Assembly (NCBI GenBank): GCA_018697195.1
Contig: JAGMWU010000138.1
Span: 36,001 to 100,000 of the forward strand
Direction of reading: 5' to 3'
DNA: 64,000 bases
Source of the DNA: Certhia americana
Taxonomy: Eukaryota; Chordata; Aves; Passeriformes; Certhiidae
The notes beneath the pieces are model-generated. The model saw only the letters and a program-made list of their open reading frames with translations. It was not told the origin of the DNA and ran no database searches. Positions 9,331 to 22,828 of this stretch are shown here, in pieces. A program made the translations under genes and the position numbers. Positions within the stretch are counted from its first letter, which is position 1. Each line of letters starts with the position of its first letter.

Positions 9331-10974
9331 ACTGACACTCCACAGGAGTGGACTGGAGCAGCAGCCAGGGTGCTGACATTGGGGGAAGCCTCGTGTGCCC
9401 ATCCAGACTGCCTGCTGAAATAGTCTAGATGGGCATCCCTCCTCTTGGATCTCCAGTCACTGGGGGGGGCAAATCTTTACTGTCATTGTTTTATGTTAAG
9501 TGCTTTCTGTGCCTTCACTCACCACAGGTGGGGTGGATGACAACACAAGAATTAGATTAGGTAATTAGATTACACCATTAGAATGTTTTTCTTAATATTA
9601 ATAATCCTACTTTTATATTGTCAGTTAGATTTGGGCCAGAGGTAGTAGAGTTGGTTTTTTAGTCCTAGGAAAAGAAGTAACAAAACCCTTTAACCTTAGC
9701 AATTGTTTGGTCTGTGGATAGGCCAGGAGGATCTGAAGACTGGCCATGGGTGGCCAGCCCAGTCAAACCTAAATGGTGGGTTAGCACCCTGAGTGAGGTT
9801 CATAATGGGATGGGATTTTGGGATGAGGAAGGAAGTCCATGGCAACTTCATTCTTCTGAAAAAGGCATTTATTTTCTAAATAAAACAGGGGGCATATACA
9901 TGGAAAAAAGTATTTGTGACTGGACTTTATATTTGGGTTTAGATTGTTGGACCTCCAACTGCCCTCCTTATGATTGTTCTAAATATCAAGGCAGGTGGAA
10001 TCAAACGCACATTAAGCTCACTAATGGTAGCTGGGTAAGGTGTTCCTACCATAATTACTGAAGGGATTTTTAAGGCTGTAAAGCACTGGGGAGGGACAGG
10101 TTTTTTGACCACTTATTTTTAAGCTGCCCCTGAGATAATTCCACAAGTAGAACACATGTTGTTCCTGACTATCAGTGGAAGTAGCAACACCAGAACAGAA
10201 CTCAAACCCTTTTTAATAAGTTCTGGTCCAGATCCAATAAAACACATCTGGAATGTAACTGTAGGTGGAAACCTCATGTGGGAGCTTGGAAATGTAAATA
10301 TTGTGATTCTTATGGTGGGGCAACTATTGTTGGAAGACTGTTAGGCCCAGAAGCAAGCTGTATTTTCACCCACCAAATGATGAAAAATGGAAAAGCTCCT
10401 TTGCCAATGGAACCTGGGCTTTGAAAGGCCATTATTGAATTTGTGATGAACATGCTTATTGCAGGTTACCCCCAAACTGGTCAGGGATATATTACACAAT
10501 TGTTCTTTTTTTACTACCACAAGTTTAGGAAAATCGGTTAGGAATCAAAGTATACGATCTAATAGTAGAAGTTCATGAAAAATTAAATTACTCAAATATC
10601 TGTTTGCAAATAGATGACAATGGAAAAGTAGCAAAACAGATTAAAAAAAATAATAAGAAAGCTCATGTACCAGTCCAAACATGGAACACATGAGAAAAGA
10701 TGGACATGTTTTCATGGACTATGAGTTGAATTAATGCTGTTCTTCCTCTTATGTACTATAGTAACTCTAATCTTTTTACCATGCATACCTTCTCTAGCGC
10801 AGCTCATTCAGCATGTGATCAAGGGGATGCAAGTAGTAGCCATGCCTACTGATCCAAAAATAGCTACAAAAGGACAGAATATGAGGTTACTGCAAAAAAT
10901 AAAAAAAAAAAAAAAAAAAAAACAGGAAGAAAAAAAAATAAGATAATTATTTAGAAAATAAGAAGAGGGGGGAT
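9331..10974 (+). pseudogene. ERV-B env remnant (class I envelope)
   Basis: Badly decayed envelope gene. After a 300-bp stretch with no clear coding signal, a surface-subunit segment is readable from about 9688 (NCLVCG, then an open part 9714-10061 with several NXT/S sites). Around 10400-10500 a block reads NGTWALKGHY and RLPPNWSG, a pattern known from class I ERV envelopes near the subunit border. HVPVQTW near 10665 and a hydrophobic anchor with short tail at 10734-10850 mark the end of the transmembrane subunit. Much of the ectodomain is missing. An A-rich stretch (10898-10940) and the purine run AGAAGAGGGGGGAT precede the LTR. Confidence 0.7.
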
Positions 10975-11433
10975 TGAAAGGAATGAGAGGGATGTGTCTT
11001 TACAAACAAACTGTGGGCCTGCTGGTAGATAAAGCCAGATACTGATAGATGAAAAACAATGGGAGGGACCATAAATTCCATAGCAATTCCACTAATTGAT
11101 GCAGACTGTTGCTCACTCAAGGCTGTACTAAATTCCTGGACTTAGGGAAAAAGAACAGAGATACAAAGAAAAAGAAGTGGGGGAGGCACATTAGAAGGGG
11201 GTCTTAGGTGATTCTGGAAGTCTGTACCTCTCAAGTACCTCAGTCAATGGGGAAAGAGAGAGGGAAATGAGGCCAGGAAATTAGGATAAAAAGGAGGCTG
11301 TGTCCTCCAGCAATTTGAGTGACCCCATGGGAAATGCCCCATGGCCTCTCCTTTTACTCAAATAAAGTTACAGGACTCCTCTATTTCCTTTTTGGATATA
11401 AGCCTCTGACGTCATGGATTAATTTTCCTGACA
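10975..11433 (+). mobile_element. ERV-B 3' LTR
   Basis: Starts TGAAAGGAATGAG directly after a polypurine tract (10961-10974) and ends near TTCCTGACA. AATAAAG lies at 11361, about 70 bp from the end. Length is about 460 bp. The exact 3' end is uncertain (11433 or 11437). No matching 5' LTR is in the window. Confidence 0.7.
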
Positions 11434-11640
11434 AACATAATCTAGCAATGTGAGTGAACTTTAATCTGTGACATAAACGACTTCTGCCAAGATCCTGAAG
11501 AGCAGAAAATAAAGGCTGTTTTTTAAAAGAAGTAAAGCCTAAAAAACCTAGAGCTCCTAGTTTTAACTGCTCCTTTAACCAGTGAGAGGTACTGAACCAT
11601 GATTCTGAACGTTCACCCTGTTCCTAAACCCATCCCACCA
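11434..11640. other. Unique sequence between ERV stack and CpG island
   Basis: About 200 bases of AT-rich sequence with no coding signal and no repeat that I recognise. Confidence 0.6.
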
Positions 11641-12640
11641 GGGGCCAGGCTGCTTCCTAGGGTGCTAAGTCTTTGTCTCTCCGCGGCCTGACAGAGAGCT
11701 AAGGTGGGGCTGCCTGTCCCCGCAGATGCCCTTCCCGGTCGGGCTTCGCCGGCACATCAACCCTCCACGGAGCGACCCCAGGAACGGCTGCGGGCTTCCC
11801 TCGGAGCCCTCCGCGGAGCAGTCGGCAACCTCACGGAGACACACTATACAGTACCTCCCCTCAGCGCAGCTTTGAAGAGGTTTAACCAACCCCTCCTCTG
11901 CGCAGGCGTTTGGAGGGAGGGGCAAAGCCCCGGTCATATGCGTGCCAGGGTAGGTGGAAGGGCTGGTGAAGAGCGAAATGCGCAGAAGAGGAATGTGCTA
12001 AGTGATGTCACGCGACGTCGCGTGGTGGGAGAACAGCCTCGCGTGTGCGTTGGGAAGTAGGGGGAGCCAGGCAGTTGGTCACGTGACGGTGGCGAGCGCC
12101 ACTCCTGCTTTGTGCGCACATTGGGTAGGTATCGTGTAGGGGGGCCGGGGCTGCCTCCGGCGGGGAGGGGGGGGGGAATGGAAAGACGGGAATGCGCGCG
12201 CGCCTGCCCCCCTTCTTCACTGCCTGCCCCGTGCGCGCGGTGGCTGCGGTAGACTCGCGCGCCCAAGGGAGGCTTGGTGCCCCTTCCCATCTTAATGGTA
12301 AGGGGGTGGCTGTTGGACCCTCAGTGGTCTGAGGCCCTGGGACGGGCCTGCCGCCTAGGGCCGGTTCCTCGTTCTGGTGTGAGCTTTTGTCCGGTGACGG
12401 GTGTCTGTTGGTACTGCCCCTCCCCGCCGGGCCTGCTTCCCCTTCCCAGCTACGGGGGGGAATGAGGGTGGTGGCGTGAGGGGAGGTGGCTCTGCCCTAC
12501 TTATGCTGGCTGCCGTCTGAGGGAAGCTTTACCCTGCTCTAGATTGCTACCTTTCCCTCTTCCCCCCATTCCCTTAGGGGCCGCTGAGTAGGCCGCGGTT
12601 GCGGGTAGATCCTGCCCCAATTCAGGTTTGTGTGGGGAGG
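11640..12640 (+). promoter_or_regulatory. UBAP2: CpG island, probable UBAP2 promoter and first non-coding exon
   Basis: GC-rich, CpG-dense kilobase in an otherwise AT-rich region. A CRE-like cluster (GATGTCACGCGACGTCGCG, 12004-12022) and an E-box in GGTCACGTGACGG (12077-12089) lie in its centre. Potential splice donors for a 5' UTR exon include ATG|GTAAGG at 12298. Position upstream of the UBAP2 coding exons and the plus-strand donor fit a housekeeping-type TATA-less promoter. The exact start site and exon border cannot be fixed from sequence alone. Open frames on both strands here are GC-rich chance frames. Confidence 0.65.
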
Positions 12641-15600
12641 GGAAGCCCACCTGGTGGGTGTCGGGGGAAGTGGATTAATTTTCTGCGCTGTTCTATTCTG
12701 GAGAGGAGGTCTTGCACCCCCTTCTTCTCATTTCTCATCTCGTTACAGCTGGGGAGGGGGGTGTTCTCTCCTGAAGCATTTGTGCTTCTCCTGGCTCCTT
12801 GGGCTTGTGGGTGTGAAGAAAGGGCAGGGGATGCAGTGGACCTTTCGGAGAGGTGCATCTGGTGAAGGGAGGCATCTTTGGGTCTCTTTTTAATCTCGAG
12901 TTAGGCCAAAGGAGGGCTGGAAGCATGGGAAGGAACAAGCAGGTGAATAACTATTGATTTGTGCCTTGCGTGGGGTGTTACTTTCATGTTTTCTTTCTCT
13001 ATCTCCTTCCCCAGTGCTCCCTCACTGCTGCAGTAGGGCAGCTGTGTCACAGTCATAGCTACAGAATTCACTGACGGTAACGTATTGGGAGCAACACTAG
13101 GTTACTCGAGGATATGACAATGAATGAACTGTTATTTCTGTTAAACGTTTCTACTTAGTCTTTCCTCACCCCGACTCTGTGTGCTTGTTGAGAATTGCAA
13201 GTCAGTGCAAGGCTTTATTATTGGACTGGCATTTTTTCATTTAAAAACTGAGAAAAGAAAACTCTTCTGTTTCTGCTATTGTTGCTGAAGAAAATTATAG
13301 CAGAAAAATGAGCTGATAGAAAGCCTTCTGCAGAAAAATAGAGGTAGAAAGGAACTTGGTATACCTTTGAGCTTGGTGCATGGACATGAAGAGCCCCGTT
13401 GGTTACCTTCAAAGGAACATGTGGTCTAGTGGAACAGAAACTTTGGACTTTGTGTGAAGCTGTGTAAGGGGAAGCTCATGAGGGCCACCTTGCTTTGCCT
13501 CTAGCTACCAAGCAGTAATCTGTCTTTAGTAATCTCAATTTGAGCGAATAATGAATGCTTATAATACAGCAGCAGATCAAGGTATGATAGCCTCTGGGGT
13601 AGTGGTGGTGCCTGGTGAAATGGAGGGGCTATTATGGTGTGAAAGCAGCTGTTTTCAAGAAGAGGAAGGAGCTAGATGTGAGGGAAAGGGAAGGGAGGGG
13701 AAGTAGCACTTGCCATTGAAACACAGCTCTTCACAACAAATGGTAGCAATTCAGCCTTCCAAGGCTTTGCTTTTTTAATATTTACCAGGGCCTTTTAGTA
13801 ATTTCCTCAATATTGATACCTGGGCCTGATCTTTCTGTGGTGGTTTGATCTAACTTGTTTGAAGAATATATTTTTAACCTTACACTAGGTAACTTGAAGG
13901 CAAGCAAGGCTAAAACATTTCGTAGCATTAATTATGTTTGTGACTCTTGGAAGGTTACACTGAGAAACTGGATTAACTAGTGTAAATCAATTTTGTGGAA
14001 AATGAGGCAGCTGTGTTTATAACCTAAGCAATTTAAAGGAGGTAGGGAGGAGTGGGAATGGGGCAAGCTCTGTTCTAGTTGCAGTTTTATCAGTATGTTG
14101 ATTTTTTTTTTAAAAAAGTGTTTATAGTAATAAAAACAAAGGTATGGAAATTCAGAAATTTAAACTATTTCACTTGCATTATTTTGGCCCGTCCTCAAAA
14201 AAGCTTCTGGTGCCATGAATTGCAAAAGGATTTGACAATTCAGGAGGACTTCGGAGTTACAGACTCAACACTAAAATCTAAGGAAGCTAAGGGAAAACCC
14301 AACCAAAAAATCTTGTCTGTTATCAGGAGTGTGTGTGTGGTTTTTAGTTGTGGGATTTTTTTGGTTTTTTTTTGTGGTGTGGTTTGTTTGGTTTTTTTTT
14401 TTAGTTTTTCCAATTTTTAAGCTACCTTTATAGAACTTAGGAGCAGATTTTTGGTGTTTTACATTTCTTTCATGGATTTTTATGTGATGCTTTCCTCATA
14501 GAATGCCATTTCTTGGTATGTTTTACATTTGTTGGTGTCCCCCTAGTGATACTTACTGATTGCAGCAGAATAGTATGCTGATTATTAGTGCTTGAGAAAT
14601 TTATGTATCATGGACTGTTAATATTCTGTTAATAATTACCATTGATAGTATTACTAATGATAGTAATATTTACTTGCAATTTCAGTGATATTTAGTGCTA
14701 GTACTTGAATAGGTACTTCATGAAAGACTAGAAATACAAACTAATATATTTTAGTAATTTTTTTAAGTTATCTTTGTCTCTTATTTGGTTAAAGCACATG
14801 AGCAGAACTCTGAAGACCTGTTTTCTGTGCCTGGGTTTGCAAAAGCTTCATAGGACCTTAGTAAAAGAGAAGTGAAGTGACTTGTCCTGTTTGTAAGATG
14901 ACAGATTAAAGAAACTTAGTGTTGTATTTGTATACTTCAAAATTATTGAATGGAAGGTGCTGGAGGAAATATGTGTTATTATTTTGCCTGAGATTTTTGT
15001 TGAATTTATAGTTTGTGGGTTTTTTTCTAATATAGTCTGTTTGTAGCCCATTATGTCCTCTTTGCTTCTCAGAGACCTAGTTTTGACTTGTACTGTTTTT
15101 CATATAACTTTCCTAATCAGGTTATGCTCATTAAAGTGAGCACCAGGATGAAAGATTGGGAAGTAGCTCCTTTACAATTGCCTCAGGTTCATGTTTTGCA
15201 AAAATAATATAGTTTCTCTGTTTTGCTCTGATGTGAAAGTCCATACTCTCATTTTGGCCATTCAAACTGGGAGTTTGTTGGAACTACCCATCTGCCTGGG
15301 GTTCCTGCAGGCTGTTTCAGGTGTGGTACCCTCAGCCCTTTTCTTCCCACTCCTTTGCAATGCTGCAAAGAGTAAACAGTGACTAAAGACAGAGTAGAGG
15401 TGATACAGTCTGATGCCTAAGGCCTCATAGCTTGCTCAGCTTGCTTTTACTATATAATTATTTTGCTGAGCATATTGTTTTATTTATGTTCCCTCTAGAC
15501 TAAAGCTTGTAAGATAGCTTATGTGAGCAACTTTGCTCAGCTCCCTTGGAGTTGTTTCTACTCTCAGTTCTCTTTAATTTTTTTGTTTTTTGTTCAGCTG

Positions 15601-18600
15601 TCTTTGTGGAAGCTGCAAGACACTGTGGCTTCTTTTGAAGGTAAAATTGCCAAGCTTTTTTCCCCTCCCTCCCTCCCTCCCCAGCTTCTTAAATCAGTCT
15701 TCCAGTAGATGAGCTTGGAGGAGTTCTTAACCTGGATGTGTGTAGCATTTTGCATTAAAAATGATGAAATGTTTTCCATATTGAGAAATCTTTGATCTTT
15801 CTCAAGACTTAAGGTTTGCTCAAAGTGATATTTATATTGTAAACTTTATGGCTGAGGTGGGTTTTTTTTTTTTTTTTTTGCTTTATTGTACAGGAACCAC
15901 TGGTTATTACAGATCTGCAAAAGATGCAGATTCAGTGGAATTTGTGTTACAGGATCATTCACTTTTTGAATCCAAAGTTAAATGGAGAAAACACAAACAC
16001 TTTCTTAACCTCCAAATTTATATTATTAGGTTGTACTTTTTTTAACCTGCTTTAATGGGGGGGGGGGAAATACCCATCTTAATCTGTTAGGCAGCCCTAT
16101 AGTTGAAGGTGTAAAATTTAAATTCAGTAGCCGTGATCATATTCCTAAACATTTTTAATGGTTAACTGTAGAGAGGGGAAATTTTTCTGCAATTTTATTC
16201 TGTGTGGTATAGTCTTCATCTAGAACATTTCAGTTGTATTTCTTATGACTAAAATACTGTTCCTGGAAGTAGGATGATGTTTTAGAGACCATATTGAGAT
16301 TGCTTTTGAGCAAAGAAAATGAATTATTATTTGTAACTGTATTTGAGCAAAGAAAACAATTTATTTTCAACTGTATTTATTTTGTTAAGTGTTTTCAGGA
16401 TGATGGATATAATAATATAGAATGAAGCATATGGCTTCTGAAAACCCTTTTGTTTCCTCTATTTGGTTTCAGATGTTAACTGAATTGTGGTTTTTTATCA
16501 TAAAAGACTTGTGCCCATTGCCTCTGGTCCTGTCACTGGGTACTGCTGAAAAGAGCCTGGCTCTGTTTTTGCACCTTCCGTTTAGGTATTTATATGCTTT
16601 GAGACACCTTCCTCAAAGCTGTCTTCTTCTCTAGGTTAAGCTACTTGACATAGTCAAGTCTGTAGTCTTTCAGACAAACTCGAGGCCATATGCTCTTACA
16701 TGCCTTTGAGAAGGAGGTGGATTAATGATTGAATTTAGTGTAGGGGTGGTGGTAACAGTAATTCTTGACTCTTGATAGGTGGAGAGGTGGGTGGGTTTGG
16801 GATGTGTGTTTAAAGTGCTGTGAAAATGCAATAGGATGCATATTTCAAATCCAAATAACTTGTTATTGCAAATAATGAGTAATTGGCTGTATTTGCTCTA
16901 GCTGAAATGAAGGCTATAATTTGGCAGTTCTGTAAGGAAAAAAACAGGTCAAGCATTTAATTGTCTGATAGTGATAAAATTGCTTAAGTCAGGTGTATGT
17001 TCTGTCTTAGAATTGTGTGGATTGTAAATGATGGTTTAGTGTACATATAGCATGTAGGATAATCTAGGCTGAAGTGCAATATGATCTCTAAAGCTGATAC
17101 TTGTAATATTTTAATACTGTTGCTAGAATTGAACACCATAGTTAGCAAAGCATATATTCCAGATGCAGTCTTAGAATTCTAAGGGTGAGATGCTGCAATT
17201 AATACAAATAAGTTGAGATGTGAGGAGTACAAATCCCTTTTCTTTCAAAATGAATAACTTGATCTTGCAGCAGAGTGCTTGGTCTTACAGATTGATGGTG
17301 AAATAGGTGACTCATCTTGGCATGTTTTAGAAAACAGGCTTTATACTTAGGCATTTTAATGTTGCATTGTACAGCATATAAAGTCAGCATACATCTGTGG
17401 GGTCAAGGGCTGTAATTTTAGTATAGCATGGTAATGAATGATCCTGTAAAATACAAAAATATAGTTAAAAGGAGATATAAGCTTTAAAAATGAGTGAATA
17501 AATTCCTCTGAAAAAAGTTTCTTAATGGTCTATCAATAGGAAGGAAATTTTTAAGAAAAAATATTTGCTAATTTAGAATTTTCAAACTTAAAAAAAAAAG
17601 ATTCTTTGCACATTTTTATTATAAGCTACTCTGGTTTGGAAAGAAATGGTAGAGTACAGTGAGAACCTCCTTTCAGAGACCGAAAACACATGGCAGTCAA
17701 ACAACATATAAACCCAGACATGCAGAAAAAGGTAAAGATGGGGAGCTGGAGCAGTGACTGTGGGTCTAGGAGAAGTCCAAGGGTGGTTCACCCCCAATTC
17801 TGTTGGAAAGAAAATAAATACTGAATTAAGTGCAATAAGAATTTCGGCAATTTGACATCATATGTAACTTGTCTCTTTGGTATCTTTAAAAAAGAAAAAA
17901 TAAAATTTATCTCCCACTTCCTCGTTAATTTCTTAATCTTTGTTAAACACACAAGAACAGCTTGGATGACTTTTTGATAAAATTGCATGGTAGTATGTTT
18001 GAAGTTGTAAAGATTGTTAATCCTTCATTTCTTTTGGATAGTTTAGTATTATTTTGGTGTAGATTGGATAGACCTGGCCTCATAAAAAATTCTAGGGCAA
18101 CATAACAAGAATATGTGAATTTACATGTGACACCAAGTTGAGAAGTTGTGATCATGAGAAAAATAATGCTCAAAATAAAGTAGGAAAATTTGGGGGTAAA
18201 ATCAAGTTTTCTGACTGAAGCAGGTCAAGATGATGTTTAGTATCAAAAGAAATTAATAAACCCCACCTTGTTTAAAGCTAGACAAAATGCTAACAATGGT
18301 TGTGACAACAGAAGGAGCAATCCAGAGTTGGCAGATAAATAAAAATGATCTCTTATAGCTTTCAGTTCTTGATACTGTTTCTGTGGTGACAGCTTGTAGT
18401 TGTGATGTATTAGATATGACCTGAAATTTGATTTTAACAGAATAAACTGTTTGGGTTCTATCTGTGCTATGGATTGAACTTTGAATGAATATACAACCAG
18501 GTCCCAAATATGAACTAAAACTATTGTCATGATATTTTCTCCCAAACTCTGCTCAGCTAACCTTCACTTGTGTGTGACATCAGGAAGGATGTTTTCTGGT

Positions 18601-19229
18601 TGCAGAGGGTAATTATTTTCATCCCTGAAAAACCTAGTTGGTTTTTTTTTCCTCAGCTAGAAAAACCTTTTCTTTTGTGAAGAACTAGTTAATGTTTTTT
18701 TACAAGCCTCCTAGTTAATGCAGCATATAATTCAGTCTGAATATTTGTTGCAGGGGGTGACCAGGCTATAGTTCTGCTAGCTGCTTCTTTGTTGGAAGTT
18801 GTAGACACTGTAGTGCCCTTTCACTGAATGCTACTAAGGAAACCCTAGGAGGGAAAATACCAAGGGCTTTACGTTTTTCTCGTTTTCATTGTTGAGAAAC
18901 AGGTATGAAGAAGTTTGCAATACTGATTGTTTGTTCTTCACTGAATGTAGCAGTGATGGAATAAACAGCAATTATACTGTGTATTGACTTGGTTAGCATT
19001 TTCTTTTATCTCCTTAGGCTAGAAAGTAAGAGAGCAGAGGACTTGGAAATGGAGGTGTTCCTTTCCTCCTGTAGCAAGAGGAAGTAGAGTGTGTCCATGG
19101 CTGTGCAGGCATAAGGGCCCACCTCTGAGCCACTGGTTTCTCTGTTTCCTGACCTGAGATACTGAGTCAGTTCAGGACAGCATATGGTGTGCTGAGTGAT
19201 GGGAATACATTCTCTCTTCTACTTTGGTA
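12640..19229 (+). other. UBAP2 5' intron, unique part
   Basis: AT-rich intronic sequence. I see only simple T-rich runs (for example 14100, 15860-15880) and no coding exon, RNA gene or recognisable transposon. All open frames are short and unconserved in appearance. Confidence 0.6.
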
Positions 19230-19546
19230 GTTTTTAACAGAATCAACTAGTATGAAAAAGATGTTTGAGATCATAGAGTCCAACCTATGACCTAACACCA
19301 CCTTGTCAACTAGACCATGGCACTAAGTGCCATAATCAGTCTTCTCTTAAACATCTCCAGGGATGGTAACTTCACCACCTCCCTGGGCAGCCCATTCCAA
19401 AGCCAAATCACTCTTTCTGTGAAGAACTTCTTCCTACTGTCCAGCCTAAACCTCCCCTGGTATACCTTAAGACTCTGTCCTCTTGTTGTGTTGCTGGTCA
19501 CCTGGGAAAAGCCTGACCCTCGCCTGGCTACAACCTCCTTTCAGTG
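19230..19546 (-). mobile_element. CR1 LINE 3' fragment (antisense)
   Basis: The minus strand encodes the C-terminal end of CR1 ORF2. Readable pieces are [16 protein letters not shown] and [17 protein letters not shown], followed by the termination region. This is the usual 5'-truncated CR1 tail, about 320 bp, in reverse orientation within the first UBAP2 intron. Substitutions are moderate. Confidence 0.9.
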
Positions 19547-21631
19547 AGGGTTTGCATAAAAAAAAGCCTTTTCTATGACAGAGAACAAGAAATTAGGTCC
19601 AACTATCAAAGATGACAGGAACATGTATTTAATTTTTCCTTCAGATCTTAGAATATCAGACAGGCAAGAAGTTTTCTTCAATTATTACTCAGCAAAGAAA
19701 CATACTTTTAAAATGAACTTGCTGTTGCCCCTTCCTCACATGTTCCCCATGATGGCTGCCTCTCAAAGAGAATTCCTATTTTCTATATATTATATTTCTA
19801 TGTGGACCAGTTCAGCTTTTTTTTTTTTTCTTTTCTTTTTTCCTCCCTTTCTCTCTCTATTTCATGGCAATAGCTGAGGTCTGGTCTGTGTTATGGTCTA
19901 GTAAAGTCCTCTAGTTCTGATGGTCCTGAGAGCAGTGCTTAGATATATAGTCTAACTGCATGTTATTTTCCAACTCTGTTACTTAAAGTTCCTTTACAGT
20001 CAATGGCAAGTGCTGGTAACTAGTGCATCTCACAGGTCCTTGCCAACATGAGGCTTATAATTAGGACAGGGATCAGGATTTTATTCTTTTTGCATGTGGA
20101 AGTTCAGCTGGTTGCTATCTAAAATGGTGGTGTTCTTGCAGAAAGGCATCAAAAGATGACAATAGTGACTGTAGATATTGATGTTTGAAACATAAGTTTG
20201 AGCTCTCTGAATCTTCTAGGACATTCACTCTCTTTTGATTTTCCAGAATCAGGACAAATCAGGAATGTTGTCTTCTGACATCAGCAGTGCTAGGTGGGTA
20301 TTGCTAACCAGGTTTTTAGTAGTATGAAGATTGCCTTGGTTGTGTGAAAGATAAAGCCCTAGGTGGAAGTTAGTTAGGCTTCTCCAATTTTGGTGCAATT
20401 GTCCTTTGTTATTTGTTTTTTTAAATACCAGTGAAAATTGATTTTGGGGAAATTTAGATTCCTCCTTCAGAAATTTCTGTATGAATAAGGGTACTTGTTG
20501 CATCTGAAGTTTGAATGTTTATGAAGAAATTGAGGGCAAGTCTTTTGGAGGTTTATTGGGTGTAGCTGGCAGATTTTGATTAAAACAAGGATAATCATCA
20601 GCAGTATATACTAAAATGTAAAGCATCTGTTAGGCAGAGACACTGGTATAATGGCAAAGATATATATTGTGAGATTAGAAAATTTTATTTTTTAAGTAAT
20701 ACTAATCATATTGCTTGACTTTTGTGATTGAAACTTGCTCTACTAGTGGAAAACATGCCCTGTTCAGTTCCCCTTCCACATCATGCTTTTGAGAGGGGCT
20801 CTGGATGTGTAACCAGCCTTTGCCTAACTCCAGTCTTTTGATGGTGAACATTTTGTTCTCTTACAAAGCAATGCTGTCTTTTCTTTATTTGCAAGACCTA
20901 TTTGTATATTTGTCTTCCTCTGTATAACATCTGTTTAGGAATAGTAATCCTTGAAATGAACTTTTTTTTGCTGGTAGTGAAAAAGTATTGATTTCTCTAA
21001 ATTGGGGGTGTTCTTAGGTCATTATAGGTTGAATTGACAGAATAATAATTTAGACTAACAACTCATTGGGTTTTAAGAGTGTTTGCTTGTTTTAGTATGC
21101 TTTGGTAACACAAGTGGAAGTGTATATGTTAGTTTATGTGTTGGTACTCTGTCCACTCCTGGCAATCTTCTTTTATTGGTAAAACATGAAAGTGTATTGA
21201 TAATACGTTTTCTCTCTCCTGTGATGTTCCACCAGTGATGCAGGTCTACTCCTGGCCATCAATATTCTTCCGATTTACCACAGAAAATTAAGATGAGACG
21301 GAAATCCTCCCAGGATCCATAAGCTCAGTTTTGGTGTTGTTGGCTTGGGACATTACAGACACTGAGTAATCAGCACCACTTGAGGAACATCGGACTTGGA
21401 AACTTTTTCCCTTTCAAGCAGTAATAAAGGTGGTGAAATGCTTTAGGCAACAGCTACAGGCACATTTATTTTCCTCCACTCTTTTTTTCTCATGCTTATA
21501 TCATGCTACTGCATAGCAGTAAAATCTGCACTTATTGTACATGTACAGTAGTCATGCCATCATGAAGCAGTATCCTGCAGCCTTGTTCCAGCTCTGTCAT
21601 TATGAGAAATCCTAAGTAACTTTGTGATTAG
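19547..21631 (+). other. UBAP2 5' intron, unique part
   Basis: AT-rich intronic sequence with poly-T stretches (about 19818-19840) and no gene or transposon that I can support. Confidence 0.55.
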
Positions 21632-21636
21632 AGTAT

Positions 21637-22823
21637 TGTGATTTAGGTATAGCATTCTCCAATTTAGTGCTCCCACTAAAATCATGCTGCTGCTTGCTCT
21701 CCCCTCCCTTTCCCCCTCCCCCCTGTGGGTTACTGTAGAGGAGAATTGGAGGCAGGAAAGGTAAAGATCAAGGGTTGAGATAAGAACAATTTACTGGAAA
21801 CAACGGGATAAGAAAATGAACAGTAACAGCAACAATATTAATAACAGAAGTGTACAAAAGAGAGAGTGATTGACATGCAAAATGCTTCCCCTGACTATTC
21901 CCTCTGGCTTGGAACCTATGCTACCCAAGGGGATAAAGGATAAGGATAAAAAGGAATAAGGAAGACTCTCCTGTTGAGTCACAAAGTTGAGAGTAGACCC
22001 CCTTGCTAAACTGAGCCCCAGACTTGACTGACAGTTTAGGCCCAAAGGTTTTAACAGCACTTAATTGATAGCTTAAGTTAAACAATTTAAGGAGTAATGT
22101 AAAATTTACTATAGCAGAACAGTAATTCATCAGACAATTTACCTACAAATCTAAAGTACTTGAGAATGTATGAGAGCAACATTCTTAGTCTGTTTGCTAT
22201 AGCATATTCACACTCTCATGCATACAGACCTAAAGAATATGTACAAGGTATATACTTGTGAAAAATTCCCTTCAAAATCAGTGACATACGTTGGATGCCT
22301 TTGCATCTTCATGGGTGAAGGGTTGAGCCTTGAGGAATGGAGGGTATCAGCCTGGCATCTGTCATTGGCATTCAGTGATCCTCCAAGTATAGCAAACTTA
22401 AGAGTTTGCTGGCTCTTAGAGGCCCCACTCAGAGGGAGGTTGCTGGTCACAAGCCTGCTGTGGTCCAAGAGAGCTCAAAGGGTCTCACTTTGGACTGCTG
22501 TTTATAGGGCTTCAAGAGAATGGGCTTTAGTCATAGTAATTTTCTATCCTGGCCACAATTTGGGGCGGTAACTTTCAAAAAAAGTTCAATAACAGAAATG
22601 TTATTCCACTTGGGTGGTTATTCAGGCAGGAAAAATAAGTTTCCAAGGCTGTTAAAAAGTAGGAGCTCATTAAACAGCACCAGTTTCTGGGAGCAGATGG
22701 TTTTTGATAAGCTCAAGAGGAACTCAGCCGAGGTGCTGCTGTCAAGGCTGAGGCCTAAGGAGCATTTTTCAGATCATAGTGTGGTCAGAGGGTAGAGAGG
22801 GGATGCACCACCACACTTTAACT
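21637..22823 (-). mobile_element. ERVL-type solo LTR, minus strand (1187 bp, TSD AGTAT)
   Basis: Flanked by AGTAT at 21632-21636 and 22824-22828, a 5-bp duplication typical of ERVL. The plus-strand end reads TTAACT rather than TTAACA, so one terminal base has changed. The segment around 21780-21890 is the reverse complement of the ERVL LTR seen at about 43970-44110, including the ACAGTAACAGCAACAATA block, so both belong to one family. Confidence 0.75.
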
Positions 22824-22828
22824 AGTAT

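Noticed and set aside
11665..12290. Several 90-118 codon frames in the CpG island, both strands
   Set aside because: GC-rich promoter region; frames overlap on both strands and look like chance.
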